64,000 bases of DNA from Treponema_I sp045599005. GTDB taxonomy: Bacteria > Spirochaetota > Spirochaetia > Treponematales > Treponemataceae. Below, in pieces: positions 16,610 through 25,465 of this stretch (its first letter is position 1; the number at the start of each line of letters is the position of its first letter). The DNA lies in the NCBI GenBank assembly GCA_045599005.1, contig JAZRVF010000012.1, positions 62,001 through 126,000 of the forward strand, in the 5' to 3' direction. A model generated the notes under the pieces. That model saw only the letters and a list, made by a program, of their open reading frames with translations, did no database searches and had not been told where the DNA came from. Made by a program: the position numbers and the translations under genes.

Positions 16610-17603
16610 ATTTGAAAATCCCTTTGCATTTCTTGTCCTTCTTCTGATTCCGCTTTTCTACGTCTTCCGGCTTACAGGAATTTTCAAGCGGATTTCTTTT
16701 CCCATCATTCTTTCTGACTGGAACGGTCACACTTTCGACTGGAAAAAATCAAGAGTGGGGTTTTCTTCCATTTTATCAAGAATCTTCTTTTTCGCAGGAT
16801 TTCTTCTTGTTGCCGGAGCTCTTGCAAAACCTTCCGTGCAGAAACAGGAAAATGTCTATACATCACGCGGTGCCGACATCATCTTCGTTGTGGACACAAG
16901 TCCTTCAATGGCCGCGCTTGACATAGGCTCCTCAAACCGTCTTTCCGCAGCAAAACAGACAATCTCCATCCTTGCCGATGAGATGCAGGGTGTTTCGTTC
17001 GGACTTGTGGCAATGGCCTCGGAAGCTGCGCTGATTGTTCCACCGACCCAGGATACGGCATCCTTTTCAGAACGAATGAATGACGTAAAGATCGGTGAAC
17101 TTGGAGAAGGCACCGCCATCGGTATAGGACTTGGAACAGCCGTCTATCATCTGACATCTTCCAATGCGCCGAAAAAATGCATAGTCCTGCTTACTGACGG
17201 CGAAAACAACGCCGGCGCTGTCCACCCTGTCACCGCTGCCAACCTTGCCCGGGAGAACGACATTACAGTCTACGCTGTCGCTCTGGGAACACAGGGAACT
17301 GTTGCTGTAGAATACACGGATCCGCACACAGGTTCCGTCCGGTCCGGTTACATGGATTCCCATTTTGACATAACCGCACTCCGTGAGATTTCCACAGCCG
17401 GCGGCGGACAGTGTTACACTGCCGAAAATGTTTCAACGCTTACAGAAACACTCAACGCCATAGCAAGAAAAGAAAATGTCGCCCAGACATTCCAGATCCG
17501 GACCATCACAAAGTACTATTACTTTGAAGCCCTGTCTCTTGCCTCAGTACTGATAGCAATTGCATGGATAATCAGACGTATGTACTTGAAGGAGATTGCA
17601 TGA
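16602..17603 (+). CDS. batA: BatA-like VWA membrane protein
   Basis: 333 residues: two N-terminal membrane segments (about 8-25 and 58-78), a periplasmic VWA domain and a C-terminal membrane helix (SLASVLIAIAWII). The metal site DTSPS is complete, and LLTDGENNAG supplies the later aspartate. Bat proteins were named for aerotolerance in Bacteroides; in spirochaetes the role is probably envelope-stress related. A GGAG box lies 7 bases before the ATG. It overlaps the previous gene by 8 bases and the next by 4 (ATGA). Confidence 0.9.
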   Translation: MFEFENPFAFLVLLLIPLFYVFRLTGIFKRISFPIILSDWNGHTFDWKKSRVGFSSILSRIFFFAGFLLVAGALAKPSVQKQENVYTSRGADIIFVVDTSPSMAALDIGSSNRLSAAKQTISILADEMQGVSFGLVAMASEAALIVPPTQDTASFSERMNDVKIGELGEGTAIGIGLGTAVYHLTSSNAPKKCIVLLTDGENNAGAVHPVTAANLARENDITVYAVALGTQGTVAVEYTDPHTGSVRSGYMDSHFDITALREISTAGGGQCYTAENVSTLTETLNAIARKENVAQTFQIRTITKYYYFEALSLASVLIAIAWIIRRMYLKEIA

Positions 17604-19252
17604 ACTTTTCTATCGAACGTCCGCAACTGCTTCTGCTGCTCCTGCTGCTGATTCCGATTTATCTGGTGATTCACGGACTTTTCAAAAACCTGAAGAATGC
17701 CCTTTTCGCTTTTCAGAATTCCGCGGATCCTAATCATGCAAAGAAACTTAAGATGCGCATAGCAGGAAGAGCCATTTTCTGGGGATTATCCTTTATCTGC
17801 ATGGTTCTTGCCCTCTGCGGAATCTCCTGGGGAACGGAAAATGTTCCCGTGCAGAAAAGCGGCACCTCAGTCTGCTTTGTTTTTGACATTTCCTACAGTA
17901 TGATGGCCGAAGACGCAGGCAATTCCCTGGAAACCGTGTCCCGTCTACAGGCGGTCTCACGTTATGCATCTTCCCTGCTGCAGCCGCTCAACGGCTCGGC
18001 AATTTCCGCAGTCATAGCAAAAGGAGACGGCTATGTTGCCGTTCCTCTTACGGAAGACTTCAATTCCGTGTCAAACCTTATTGATTCCCTTGCCCCCACA
18101 ATGATTTCCGCCGCCGGCTCCAGTCTTGGAAAAGGCATCCAGGCAGCCGTCAGATCTTTTCCGGGCCAGTCCTCCAGCAAACCGACAATCCTGCTTTTTA
18201 CAGACGGGGACGAGACTGACTCTTCTCTTGAAAAAGCTGTGCTTGATGCTGCCCGGCACGGTTTCTCCGTTGTTCTTCTGGGATTCGGAAGCGAGGAAGA
18301 AATTGAGATCACGGCAGGTGACGGCGAGACAAAAGTCATGACAGCACTTCGCTCCACACACCTTGCGGAGATTGCAGACCATGCGGAGACAGAGCTTGCC
18401 GGTGCAGGAACAGGGCGCCTTGTCTGGTACATAAGTGCTAGCCAGCGCGGATCTGCGGCAGCAATCGTAAACCTGATCAAACAGAGTTATTCGGGTGCGG
18501 ACAGTTCCATTGATGCACCCGAAAAAACTGTAAGTTACGAACTGAAACCTGTGGACCGTTCCCCGATGTTCATGTGGATCGGAATAGCCTGTTTTGCAAT
18601 CGGATTCTTCTTTGCAGAACTTTCCCTGAACATAAGGCGGATAAGACACTCAGCTGTGGCGGTCATCTTTATGTCCGTGCTTTTCACATCCTGCGAGGGT
18701 TCCCTTAAAGACGCCGGTTCCATTCTTTCAAACAAGATACTCTGGCACAGAGGCGAATACCGTAGAGCCACAGAAGGATTTCTTGAGCTGATGGAAAAAT
18801 CAGAAAGCGAAGAGGATTCAGTTCTGCACAGATATGCTCAGTACGGACTTGCAACTTCTTACTTCATGCAAGGTGAGTCACAGGCAGCCCTTGCAAAATA
18901 TGAGGAAATTCTTGAGGGCGCGCCACAGGAAATTCTTTTTGCAGCAAACTATAACGCCGGAATCATTGCCTTTGAGAACGGAGACTTTGATTACGCGGCG
19001 GAATATTTCAAGAATGCATTGATTGCAGACAGTTCCAATATCGATGCAAAAGTGAATTACGAACTTTCACGCCGTCAGGGTGCAGGTCAGGGAACAGGTT
19101 CTGAAAGCACCGCTGTGGAATCACAGAAAAATGCCGCAGACAGTTCATCTGTCATGGAAAATGCGATTTTTTCAATTATCAAGGAGAGCGAGAAAAACCG
19201 ATGGAACAACACTCAGCCGCAGAACAATTCCACATCCGTAATCGACTACTGA
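17600..19252 (+). CDS. batB: BatB-BatC fusion: VWA domain plus TPR
   Basis: 550 residues. N-terminal membrane segment, second helix near 55-75, then a VWA domain with FDISYSMM (DxSxS intact) and LLFTDGDETD. A pair of hydrophobic stretches follows (MWIGIACFAIGFFFAEL and VAVIFMSVLFTSC). The C-terminal third is TPR-like (GLATSYFMQGESQAALAKYEE, NYNAGIIAFENGDFDYAAEYF). In Bacteroides these are two genes, batB and batC. The VLFTSC stretch looks like the signal peptide of a formerly separate lipoprotein. Start by ATGA overlap. Confidence 0.88.
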   Translation: MNFSIERPQLLLLLLLLIPIYLVIHGLFKNLKNALFAFQNSADPNHAKKLKMRIAGRAIFWGLSFICMVLALCGISWGTENVPVQKSGTSVCFVFDISYSMMAEDAGNSLETVSRLQAVSRYASSLLQPLNGSAISAVIAKGDGYVAVPLTEDFNSVSNLIDSLAPTMISAAGSSLGKGIQAAVRSFPGQSSSKPTILLFTDGDETDSSLEKAVLDAARHGFSVVLLGFGSEEEIEITAGDGETKVMTALRSTHLAEIADHAETELAGAGTGRLVWYISASQRGSAAAIVNLIKQSYSGADSSIDAPEKTVSYELKPVDRSPMFMWIGIACFAIGFFFAELSLNIRRIRHSAVAVIFMSVLFTSCEGSLKDAGSILSNKILWHRGEYRRATEGFLELMEKSESEEDSVLHRYAQYGLATSYFMQGESQAALAKYEEILEGAPQEILFAANYNAGIIAFENGDFDYAAEYFKNALIADSSNIDAKVNYELSRRQGAGQGTGSESTAVESQKNAADSSSVMENAIFSIIKESEKNRWNNTQPQNNSTSVIDY

Positions 19253-20577
19253 TTATTTTCGCTTTTATCGCGATCCTGGCGGCCACAGGCGGAAAAACTT
19301 TTGCCCAGAGCATTCCCTGGCGTACACTCACAATACAGCCTGAAACCGAATACTGCTTTACCGGCGAAACAATCAACTTTGTGATGAAGATTCCCAACTG
19401 GACACCAAACCGCATCGAGACAACAGTCCAGTCTCTGCCCGCCAACGTTTCCCTTCTGTCCAGTGTTGAGGAAGAATACACTGAAAACGGTGTGCGCGGA
19501 ACAAAAATCACTTTCCAGATCCGGTTCAACAAAAGCGGAACTTACAAACTGCCTTCTGTCGCCACAATTTTTGACTGGTACTGGTACAATATTCCCTTCC
19601 AGACCGTCACCGTCTATGACAACCCTCTCACACTGTCACCGCAGTTTTCGGTGGATGTTCCATCCCGCATCTATGAGGGTTCTGATTTTACGCTTACAGT
19701 GTCCGGAAAGTTCTTCCTGGAAATTTCAGACATCACAACACCGCTTAACCAGAATTACCTGATTGAAAGACTCCATGAAATCCAGCTTCCACTTAAGACT
19801 CCGGGATTTGACACAGAGACCTACAGGATTGCGGAATTTAAGATCACGCCCCTAAAAACCGGAAAAATCACGCTGCCCGCTTTCCAGATGGCAGTCCGCA
19901 CTTATGCAGGACTTCAGCAGGTTCTGGCCACAGACACAAAAGAAATCAATGTTCTTTCGGCACAGTCACGCCCCGCAGAAGAAGTGATTCCGCTTCTTTA
20001 CGAAGACTCCTTTGACGATGCTTTTTCTTTTTCCACAGAGATAGACAATCAGACAGCTTCCGCACCACCTTCAGAAGTGGATTCGGAAAAAGTCCTGCAG
20101 AATCTTGTCGGGCAGCATTCAATGCTGTTCAAGATCACAGTGGCAATAATCATTTTTCTTGCAGTTTCTGCAGTTCTTGTAATTCTGGGTTTTGCCCTTA
20201 GGACCTCCCGGAAAACAAAGTCAAACCTTCGCATCGCAGGATTCATTGCAAGCGGTGTGTGCATCATACTTCTGATAGTTACAGTCTGTCTCAGCAGCAG
20301 AAGATACGGTGTCTGTCATCAGTGCAATCTGCGCGTGATTCCGGAGGAAAACTCCAATCTGGGTGCCGAAATACTTGAAGGAACTGTTGTGCGCATTACT
20401 TCGGAATCTTTCGGATGGCTCTGTGTTGATGCGGGAGAATACGGCACCGGGTGGATAATGCGTGAAAACTGTCTGCTTCCCGAAGACCACATTGCTGCTC
20501 AGGAAACAGAGAGTGAGACAGAAGCGGAAACTCAGACCGAAACGGAAGAGCATGCAGATGAGCATGCGGAAAACTAA
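19201..20577 (+). CDS. batD: BatD-like protein with SH3-type C-terminus
   Basis: 458 residues. An N-terminal hydrophobic signal (about 16-34, ending TFAQ) precedes a large beta-rich outside region of BatD type (FTGETINFVMKIPNW, YEGSDFTLTVSG). Two membrane helices follow (about 305-330 and 345-362), then a bacterial SH3-like segment (CNLRVIPEENSNLGAEILEG to GTGWIMRENCL) and a Glu/Thr-rich tail. It overlaps the VWA-TPR gene by 52 bases, an unusually long overlap; the next possible starts would cut into the signal. Likely the periplasmic scaffold of the Bat complex. Confidence 0.8.
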   Translation: MEQHSAAEQFHIRNRLLIIFAFIAILAATGGKTFAQSIPWRTLTIQPETEYCFTGETINFVMKIPNWTPNRIETTVQSLPANVSLLSSVEEEYTENGVRGTKITFQIRFNKSGTYKLPSVATIFDWYWYNIPFQTVTVYDNPLTLSPQFSVDVPSRIYEGSDFTLTVSGKFFLEISDITTPLNQNYLIERLHEIQLPLKTPGFDTETYRIAEFKITPLKTGKITLPAFQMAVRTYAGLQQVLATDTKEINVLSAQSRPAEEVIPLLYEDSFDDAFSFSTEIDNQTASAPPSEVDSEKVLQNLVGQHSMLFKITVAIIIFLAVSAVLVILGFALRTSRKTKSNLRIAGFIASGVCIILLIVTVCLSSRRYGVCHQCNLRVIPEENSNLGAEILEGTVVRITSESFGWLCVDAGEYGTGWIMRENCLLPEDHIAAQETESETEAETQTETEEHADEHAEN

Positions 20578-20601
20578 TCTCAGCATCAGGGGACAGAAAC
20601 T

Positions 20602-21300
20602 GTGTCCGGAATATCAATTTTGAACAGCACAAGAAAATCGATTTTTTTACATATGCTTTCAGCAGCGGCAGCTCTTTTTGTCAACGGACTGGGAGTTTAT
20701 CTTACAATTCATGCAGATATCGGTGCGGGCCCCTGGGATGTGCTCAACCTGGGACTGTCAGGAACCTTCGGAATTCTTTACGGAACCGCATCCATCACTG
20801 TGTCCGTATCAATCCTGGTCATCGATATTCTGATGAAAGAACCGATCGGCATTGCAATGTTCATTGATGCGGTTGTTGTCGGGAAAGCCGTGGATTTTTT
20901 CAATTTTATCGATATTGTACCCGTTCCTGGCACTCTGGCCGGCAGCATTCTGATGATACTCATAGGGCTCACGATCATGGGATACACCCAGTATTTTTAC
21001 ATGAAAGCAGCCCTGGGATGCGGTCCGCGGGATACACTCCTGGTGGGTCTTTCCCGCCGGATGAAAAAAATCCCCATCGGAGTCATCAGCATAGGGCTGT
21101 TAAGTCTGGCAACAGTGACAGGTTATCTGCTGGGCGGACCAGTCGGCATCGGCACAATAATCTGCGCATTCTGCAGCGGCCCGATCATGCAGGCGGCATT
21201 CCATACAGTTCATTTCAATGCCACCGGAATTCCTCATCAACGTATTGCAGAATCCGCCCGTGTCCTGATCAAAAGACAGAATCCCGCGGCCAAAGACTGA
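20602..21300 (+). CDS. YczE/YitT-type integral membrane protein
   Basis: 232 residues with five or six hydrophobic helices. It has the glycine-rich block DIGAGPWDVLNLGLSG and a second ALGCGPRDTLLVGLSR, which are hallmarks of the YczE family. Function unknown in general; inner membrane. The start is taken as GTG 20602, with AGGGG 8 bases upstream; a TTG at 20620 is possible. It lies 24 bases after batD and may be the last gene of that operon. Confidence 0.78.
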   Translation: MSGISILNSTRKSIFLHMLSAAAALFVNGLGVYLTIHADIGAGPWDVLNLGLSGTFGILYGTASITVSVSILVIDILMKEPIGIAMFIDAVVVGKAVDFFNFIDIVPVPGTLAGSILMILIGLTIMGYTQYFYMKAALGCGPRDTLLVGLSRRMKKIPIGVISIGLLSLATVTGYLLGGPVGIGTIICAFCSGPIMQAAFHTVHFNATGIPHQRIAESARVLIKRQNPAAKD

Positions 21301-21330
21301 AAAAAAAAGGCTGTACTTCCTGTACAGCCC
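21300..21330 (-). terminator. Terminator of the small gene at 21338-21547
   Basis: Stem GGCTGTAC/GTACAGCC with a 5-base loop. On the minus strand it is followed by eight to nine T, directly after the small gene and at the stop codon of the YczE-type gene. Confidence 0.8.
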
Positions 21331-21337
21331 TCATTCA

Positions 21338-21547
21338 TCACAATGTTTTAAGCGTGTCTTCCAGATCGTCTTTTTCCTGAGGAATGTTTTCATCCAGGAA
21401 TTCAAAACATTCGATGGCGGTTTTCTGGATATGTTCGTACCAGATCATATACAAATCAGGATCAATATCTCCAGGATAGGGAGCGCCCTGAACATCAGAA
21501 ACAAGTTTCCGAAGTTTTTCGCCACATTCTTTCAATTTCTGTTCCAT
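21338..21547 (-). CDS. Small hypothetical protein, 69 aa
   Basis: Acidic 69-residue protein (MEQKLKECGEKLRKLVSDVQ at the start, DDLEDTLKTL at the end), with no membrane segment or known motif. It is supported as a gene by its own promoter (TGGAAA, 17 bases, TATAAT), an AGAGG box before the ATG and an intrinsic terminator right after it. Mostly helical by composition. I do not recognise the family. Confidence 0.65.
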   Translation of the reverse strand: MEQKLKECGEKLRKLVSDVQGAPYPGDIDPDLYMIWYEHIQKTAIECFEFLDENIPQEKDDLEDTLKTL

Positions 21548-21581
21548 ATTTTGCTACCTCTCTGTAAAAACAGGATTATTC

Positions 21582-21610
21582 ATTATAGTGGCAATGAGAT
21601 GATTTTTCCA
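21582..21610 (-). promoter_or_regulatory. Promoter of the 69-aa gene
   Basis: Minus strand TGGAAA, 17 bases, TATAAT. It lies across the last codons and stop of the M16 peptidase gene and leaves a leader of about 30 bases. Confidence 0.5.
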
Positions 21611-24570
21611 GTCATATTTTCCGATTTTCGGAAAACTACTACACTGTTGGAAAAGTCCTGCGCTGCGGCAGTTTCTGCAAGTTCCACCGCCGCCTGATGC
21701 AGCTGCCCGGCTGTTGTCTCCAGAACCAGTCTCTTGCGCTTCTGCCTCATCTCCGCCTGTTCACCTACAAGGCGGCGCAGGAAGCCCTGTGTTCCGCACA
21801 TGTGGGGCGTAAAGGTAGGCAATGCTTTGCTGTAGAATGCGGTAACAGCTTTCTCCACTTCCTCATCAGAGAAATCATGCTGTGCAGCGTGATCAAAACA
21901 GGATTCAAAAACTTCCAGCGATTTAGCTGGATCCGGATCCCTGTAAGACGAAAGACTCAGGAAACTGCTGCGGGGAACCATTACTGCGCTGGCACCATAG
22001 GCACCGCCAATCGTTCGGATCTGTTCCCAGAGATAATTCCGTGAAAGCCATGAACAGAGAATTTCCTGATGGATTGATTCAGGATCGTAGAAACCGGCGG
22101 CAGGCAGAACCATTGCAGCATAACCTACCTGAGCACCTACATTGAACCACTCACCCTTTCCTTCTGCAACTCCGCCGTCAGAAAGCCGGTCAATCAGCGC
22201 AATGACCGCATTTTTATCCTGTTCCGGCACTGCATAAGGCGCTCTGTAACCGGCAAGACGTTTTTCAAGAAGCTCTGCCATCCGGTCAATATTTTCCTGC
22301 TCTGCAACAACATTCACCACCACTCCGGATGAAATCATTGTAGAAAAAATTGATTCGAATTTCGCTCTCAAGTCGGATACCGGCATTTTCACCATCTGTT
22401 CAGCAAAGAAAACCTGAGAAAGCCCGTTCCACAGTTCTTCCTGCGCACGGCGGAGAGAAATGCCTGCAGACGAACGGCAGCCCGCAAAGGAATTGCCCAT
22501 CGGGACGACCATGGATTTCATATCGTTACGGTATTCAAGAAGCAGATTTTTAAGGCGCTTTTCATCAGAAAAATCAACGGATTCAAGAACATCAAAAAGC
22601 AGATTGACGCCATCTTCAGAAAGCTCTTCCAGCATCTTGAGACTGAACATGATCCAGTTACGGTTAATTACGGGATCAGCAGGATTCTTCTCGTTTTCCA
22701 TGGAACCGCAGGAAGACAGAGACGCCTGGAATCCGCCGGACACCTGGGCCCATCTGCCGGAAAGCTCAGCCCAGTCCATGCCTTTTGCACCCACGCAGGT
22801 CACAGCCTCAGAGAAAAAGGAAAGATAGGGATAATCTTCAACAGGCACTGTATCGATGGGGAAAGCCACATCAACATAGACAATTCCGTTTGTAGGCTGG
22901 TCGCTTGAGAAGAAAGGAATTCCGCCCAAAGAGGATTCCTTGGTGTTGACCTTGTCATCAAAAAGCGGAAGTTCACAGGGTTTCAGGTGAGGAATCAGAC
23001 GGCTTTCTTCGGGTGTCTCTTCCCGCTGCTGGAAAACCCGGAGAGACTCCTGGTCAGATATGATGCCCTTTCTGATCTCAGGGGAATCGGCCTGTGCAAT
23101 TTTGTCAGCACATGCTTTCTCAAGAGCCTGGTCAAAAGATTCATCGGGAGTTATGGTGACCAGAGCCCTGTGTCTGTTGTCAAGGAAAAGACGGCGCATA
23201 AGTTTCACCAGATAATCCGGATCCGCATTCATTCGTTCCTTTACTTTCTCAAAAGCACCACGTGTCTGCAGCGTACAGACAGGGGCAGAACCGTTCATCC
23301 AGCCCCGGTAACAGCGCCGCATGATTGTAAGCGAATAGGGCCCGTGTCCGCGCTTGATTTCCCGGTCAGAAAATTCCACCGCATGAACAGCCGCCTCCAC
23401 AGCCTCAGGATCAAATCCTCTGTCACACAGATCCCTGATCACATCCAGCACAAGTTTCTCAACAGCAGCCGCATTCTCTTTCTTCACCCCGCGGAGCCCA
23501 GCAGTAAAAATCAGGCTCCGGAGTTCTGTCTCAAGCCCCGCGGAAGGAGCGATGTCTTCACCAAGATCAGATTCTGACAGTGCCCGGGTAAGAGGACATC
23601 CGTCATGCCCCATAAGAAGCTCCTCTGCAAAACCCGCCTCCATGGAATTGACAGGATCGCAGGTTTCATCAAGAAGCCAGTTGATCAGTACAGTGGAACC
23701 TTTTTCAGGTCCGCCTTCCTCATTGCCGGCAGGTCCGGTTGTCTCCAGGATCCTGGGCTCAGAGAAAGCCGGCTGAACCAGAGCAGAGTCATCAATATGG
23801 GAAGCACAGCAGCAGATTTCATCTCCGTCTGACCAGAAGCGTGACAGAAACTCCCTGTTCAGAAAATCCAGCTGTTTTTCGGTTGCGATGTTGCCGTACA
23901 GAAACAGACGGCAGTTTGAGGGCGCATAATATTTCTTGTGAAAAGCACAGAATTCCTCATAAGAAAGGTCAGGAATCTCTGCAGGATGACCGCCTGAATC
24001 CAGGGCATAGGCCGTGTCAGGCATTATGGAAGAAATGACCGCATCACCGGCCACACTGTCAAAACTGGAATAATTCCCCTTCATCTCATTGTAGACAACA
24101 CCTTTCACAATCAGCGCATCATTCTCATCAACTTCGTAATGCCAACCTTCCTGCAGGAAAATCTCCCTGTCCAGACGCGGGAAAAAAACCGCATCACCGT
24201 AAACGGACATCAGTTTGAAATAATCAGCCTCAATCATGGAACTGGCAGGATACACAGTCTTGTCAGGAAAAGTCATCGCATTCAGAAAAGTATTGATTGT
24301 CTGCTTTGTAAGCTGCAGAAAAGGATCCTTAAGAGGATATCTCTCTGATCCGCACAGAACGGAATGCTCCAGAATATGGGCCACGCCCCGGGAATTCTCA
24401 GGAATAGTCTTGAAACCAAATGAAAAAAGATTTTCCTCGTCATCATTCACCAGATGGAAAACTTCCATTCCGGACGCAAGATGCCGCAGCCACACACCGG
24501 TTGACTTGTATTCCGCGACAGGATCCACTGACAGAACCTGCCAGCCATTGTATTTCTGATTGACTTCCAT
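21583..24570 (-). CDS. M16C presequence-protease-like metallopeptidase
   Basis: 995 residues, typical of the PreP/M16C family (two bonded halves forming a closed chamber). The inverted zinc motif HILEH is at residues 65-69 and the third ligand is in GVVYNEMKG (E162). FNVGAQVGYAAMVLPAAG marks the C-terminal half. It probably degrades peptides; no signal peptide is seen, so it is likely cytoplasmic. A GGAGG box stands 10 bases before the ATG. Its stop codon is inside the promoter of the next small gene. Confidence 0.9.
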   Translation of the reverse strand: MEVNQKYNGWQVLSVDPVAEYKSTGVWLRHLASGMEVFHLVNDDEENLFSFGFKTIPENSRGVAHILEHSVLCGSERYPLKDPFLQLTKQTINTFLNAMTFPDKTVYPASSMIEADYFKLMSVYGDAVFFPRLDREIFLQEGWHYEVDENDALIVKGVVYNEMKGNYSSFDSVAGDAVISSIMPDTAYALDSGGHPAEIPDLSYEEFCAFHKKYYAPSNCRLFLYGNIATEKQLDFLNREFLSRFWSDGDEICCCASHIDDSALVQPAFSEPRILETTGPAGNEEGGPEKGSTVLINWLLDETCDPVNSMEAGFAEELLMGHDGCPLTRALSESDLGEDIAPSAGLETELRSLIFTAGLRGVKKENAAAVEKLVLDVIRDLCDRGFDPEAVEAAVHAVEFSDREIKRGHGPYSLTIMRRCYRGWMNGSAPVCTLQTRGAFEKVKERMNADPDYLVKLMRRLFLDNRHRALVTITPDESFDQALEKACADKIAQADSPEIRKGIISDQESLRVFQQREETPEESRLIPHLKPCELPLFDDKVNTKESSLGGIPFFSSDQPTNGIVYVDVAFPIDTVPVEDYPYLSFFSEAVTCVGAKGMDWAELSGRWAQVSGGFQASLSSCGSMENEKNPADPVINRNWIMFSLKMLEELSEDGVNLLFDVLESVDFSDEKRLKNLLLEYRNDMKSMVVPMGNSFAGCRSSAGISLRRAQEELWNGLSQVFFAEQMVKMPVSDLRAKFESIFSTMISSGVVVNVVAEQENIDRMAELLEKRLAGYRAPYAVPEQDKNAVIALIDRLSDGGVAEGKGEWFNVGAQVGYAAMVLPAAGFYDPESIHQEILCSWLSRNYLWEQIRTIGGAYGASAVMVPRSSFLSLSSYRDPDPAKSLEVFESCFDHAAQHDFSDEEVEKAVTAFYSKALPTFTPHMCGTQGFLRRLVGEQAEMRQKRKRLVLETTAGQLHQAAVELAETAAAQDFSNSVVVFRKSENMTGKIISLPL

Positions 24571-24705
24571 TTCTGATTAACCTCCAAAGTTGAGACTGCC
24601 TTACCAGATGACAGTCCAGGTCCGCGTCATGACACCGGGAAAGCGAAGATGTCTGACAAAAGGACAAAAATCGTCGATATTATAGCACAAGAACAAAGTT
24701 CCCGC

Positions 24706-24711
24706 TATAAT
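24706..24711 (+). promoter_or_regulatory. -10 box of the thioesterase gene
   Basis: TATAAT lies 20 bases before the ATG at 24732, with GGAGGA between. A conventional leadered start. No clear -35. Confidence 0.4.
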
Positions 24712-24731
24712 CAGGATGAAACGGAGGAAAT

Positions 24732-25160
24732 ATGACAACCTATACACGTAAAGTCAATTATCATGAAACAGATAAAATGGGAATCACACACCATTCAAAC
24801 TATATCAAGTTCATGGAAGAAGCCCGGGTTGATGCACTGGAGAAACTCGGAATGCCTTTCGAGAAGGTGGAAGAAGAAGGAATCGGCTCACCTATCGTAA
24901 GCCTGACAATTGACTACAAAAGCCCGACCCAGTTCAGTGACGTGATCAATGTTGACGTACGCGTCATTTCCTATAACGGAATAAAACTGGAATTCTCATA
25001 CACAATGACAAATGCAAAAACAGGAACCCTGGTCGCAACTGCACAATCCTCCCACTGCTTCATCAAAGACGGCCGCATTTATTCCTTCCGCCGGGACAAA
25101 AACCCGATGGACGCCTTGATCCAGCAGGCTCTTGAAGCCGACACCGCAAAAGAAGACTGA
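24732..25160 (+). CDS. YbgC-type acyl-CoA thioesterase (hotdog fold)
   Basis: 142 residues, 4HBT family. The catalytic loop HETDKMGITHHSNYIKFMEE carries the conserved aspartate, followed by the central helix (EEARVDALEKLG). IDYKSPTQFSDVINV and SSHCFI are later strand motifs. It hydrolyses acyl-CoA esters; chain length is not predictable. GGAGGA lies 5 bases upstream. A two-way terminator shared with tRNA-Glu follows. Confidence 0.88.
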   Translation: MTTYTRKVNYHETDKMGITHHSNYIKFMEEARVDALEKLGMPFEKVEEEGIGSPIVSLTIDYKSPTQFSDVINVDVRVISYNGIKLEFSYTMTNAKTGTLVATAQSSHCFIKDGRIYSFRRDKNPMDALIQQALEADTAKED

Positions 25161-25190
25161 TTCTCAGGCGCATTGCATCTGATTTAAAAC

Positions 25191-25227
25191 AAAAAAAGCA
25201 GCTGACTTATGCCAACTGCTTTTTTTT
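25191..25227. terminator. Two-way terminator between thioesterase and tRNA-Glu
   Basis: GCAG/CTGC stem extended by flanking A and T runs, so it works on both strands. It ends one base from the tRNA-Glu 3' end. Confidence 0.7.
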
Positions 25228-25299
25228 CGGTCCCTACGGGAATCGAACCCGTGTTTTAGCCTTGAGAGGGCCACGTCCTAGCCGCTAGACGAAGGGACC
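25228..25299 (-). tRNA. tRNA-Glu (anticodon CTC)
   Basis: Acceptor GGTCCCT/AGGGACC, anticodon stem TGGCC/GGCTA with loop CTCTCAA (anticodon CTC, reads GAG), T arm ACGGG-TTCGATT-CCCGT, discriminator G. CCA is not encoded. Confidence 0.95.
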
Positions 25300-25307
25300 A
25301 GTTATAC

Positions 25308-25335
25308 AAAAAAGGTGATTCCACTCAGAATCACC
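25308..25335 (-). terminator. Terminator between tRNA-Gln and tRNA-Glu
   Basis: Perfect 8-bp stem GGTGATTC/GAATCACC with a 6-base loop, followed on the minus strand by six T. It lies between two co-directional tRNA genes, so read-through to tRNA-Glu would be reduced, or the stem may serve as a processing site. Confidence 0.75.
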
Positions 25336-25341
25336 TATCTA

Positions 25342-25412
25342 TTCCCCAAGGAGGACTCGAACCCCCACAATCAGAACCAGAATCTGAGGTGCTACCATTA
25401 CACAATCGGGGA
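25342..25412 (-). tRNA. tRNA-Gln (anticodon CTG)
   Basis: Acceptor TCCCCGA/TTGGGGA with one G-T pair, D stem GTGT/GCAC, anticodon stem TCAGA/TCTGA with loop TTCTGGT (anticodon CTG, reads CAG), T arm GGGGG-TTCGAGT-CCTCC, discriminator A. CCA is not encoded. Confidence 0.92.
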
Positions 25413-25427
25413 ATGCAATGTTCCATT

Positions 25428-25456
25428 AATCTAACGGAAAGAAAAAAAAATGTCAA
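25428..25456 (-). promoter_or_regulatory. Promoter of the tRNA-Gln/tRNA-Glu pair
   Basis: Minus strand TTGACA, 17-base A/T-rich spacer, TAGATT. It lies just downstream of the fthC stop codon. Confidence 0.65.
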
Positions 25457-25465
25457 GTCCTTTCA

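Noticed and set aside
13690..21300. Novel defence system, because a MoxR ATPase and VWA proteins occur together
   Set aside because: Order and domains match the known MoxR-DUF58-Bat aerotolerance-type operon, and there is no nuclease or toxin gene.
25308..25335. A further tRNA or regulatory RNA between the two tRNA genes
   Set aside because: The 8-bp stem with six T is fully explained as a terminator or processing stem.
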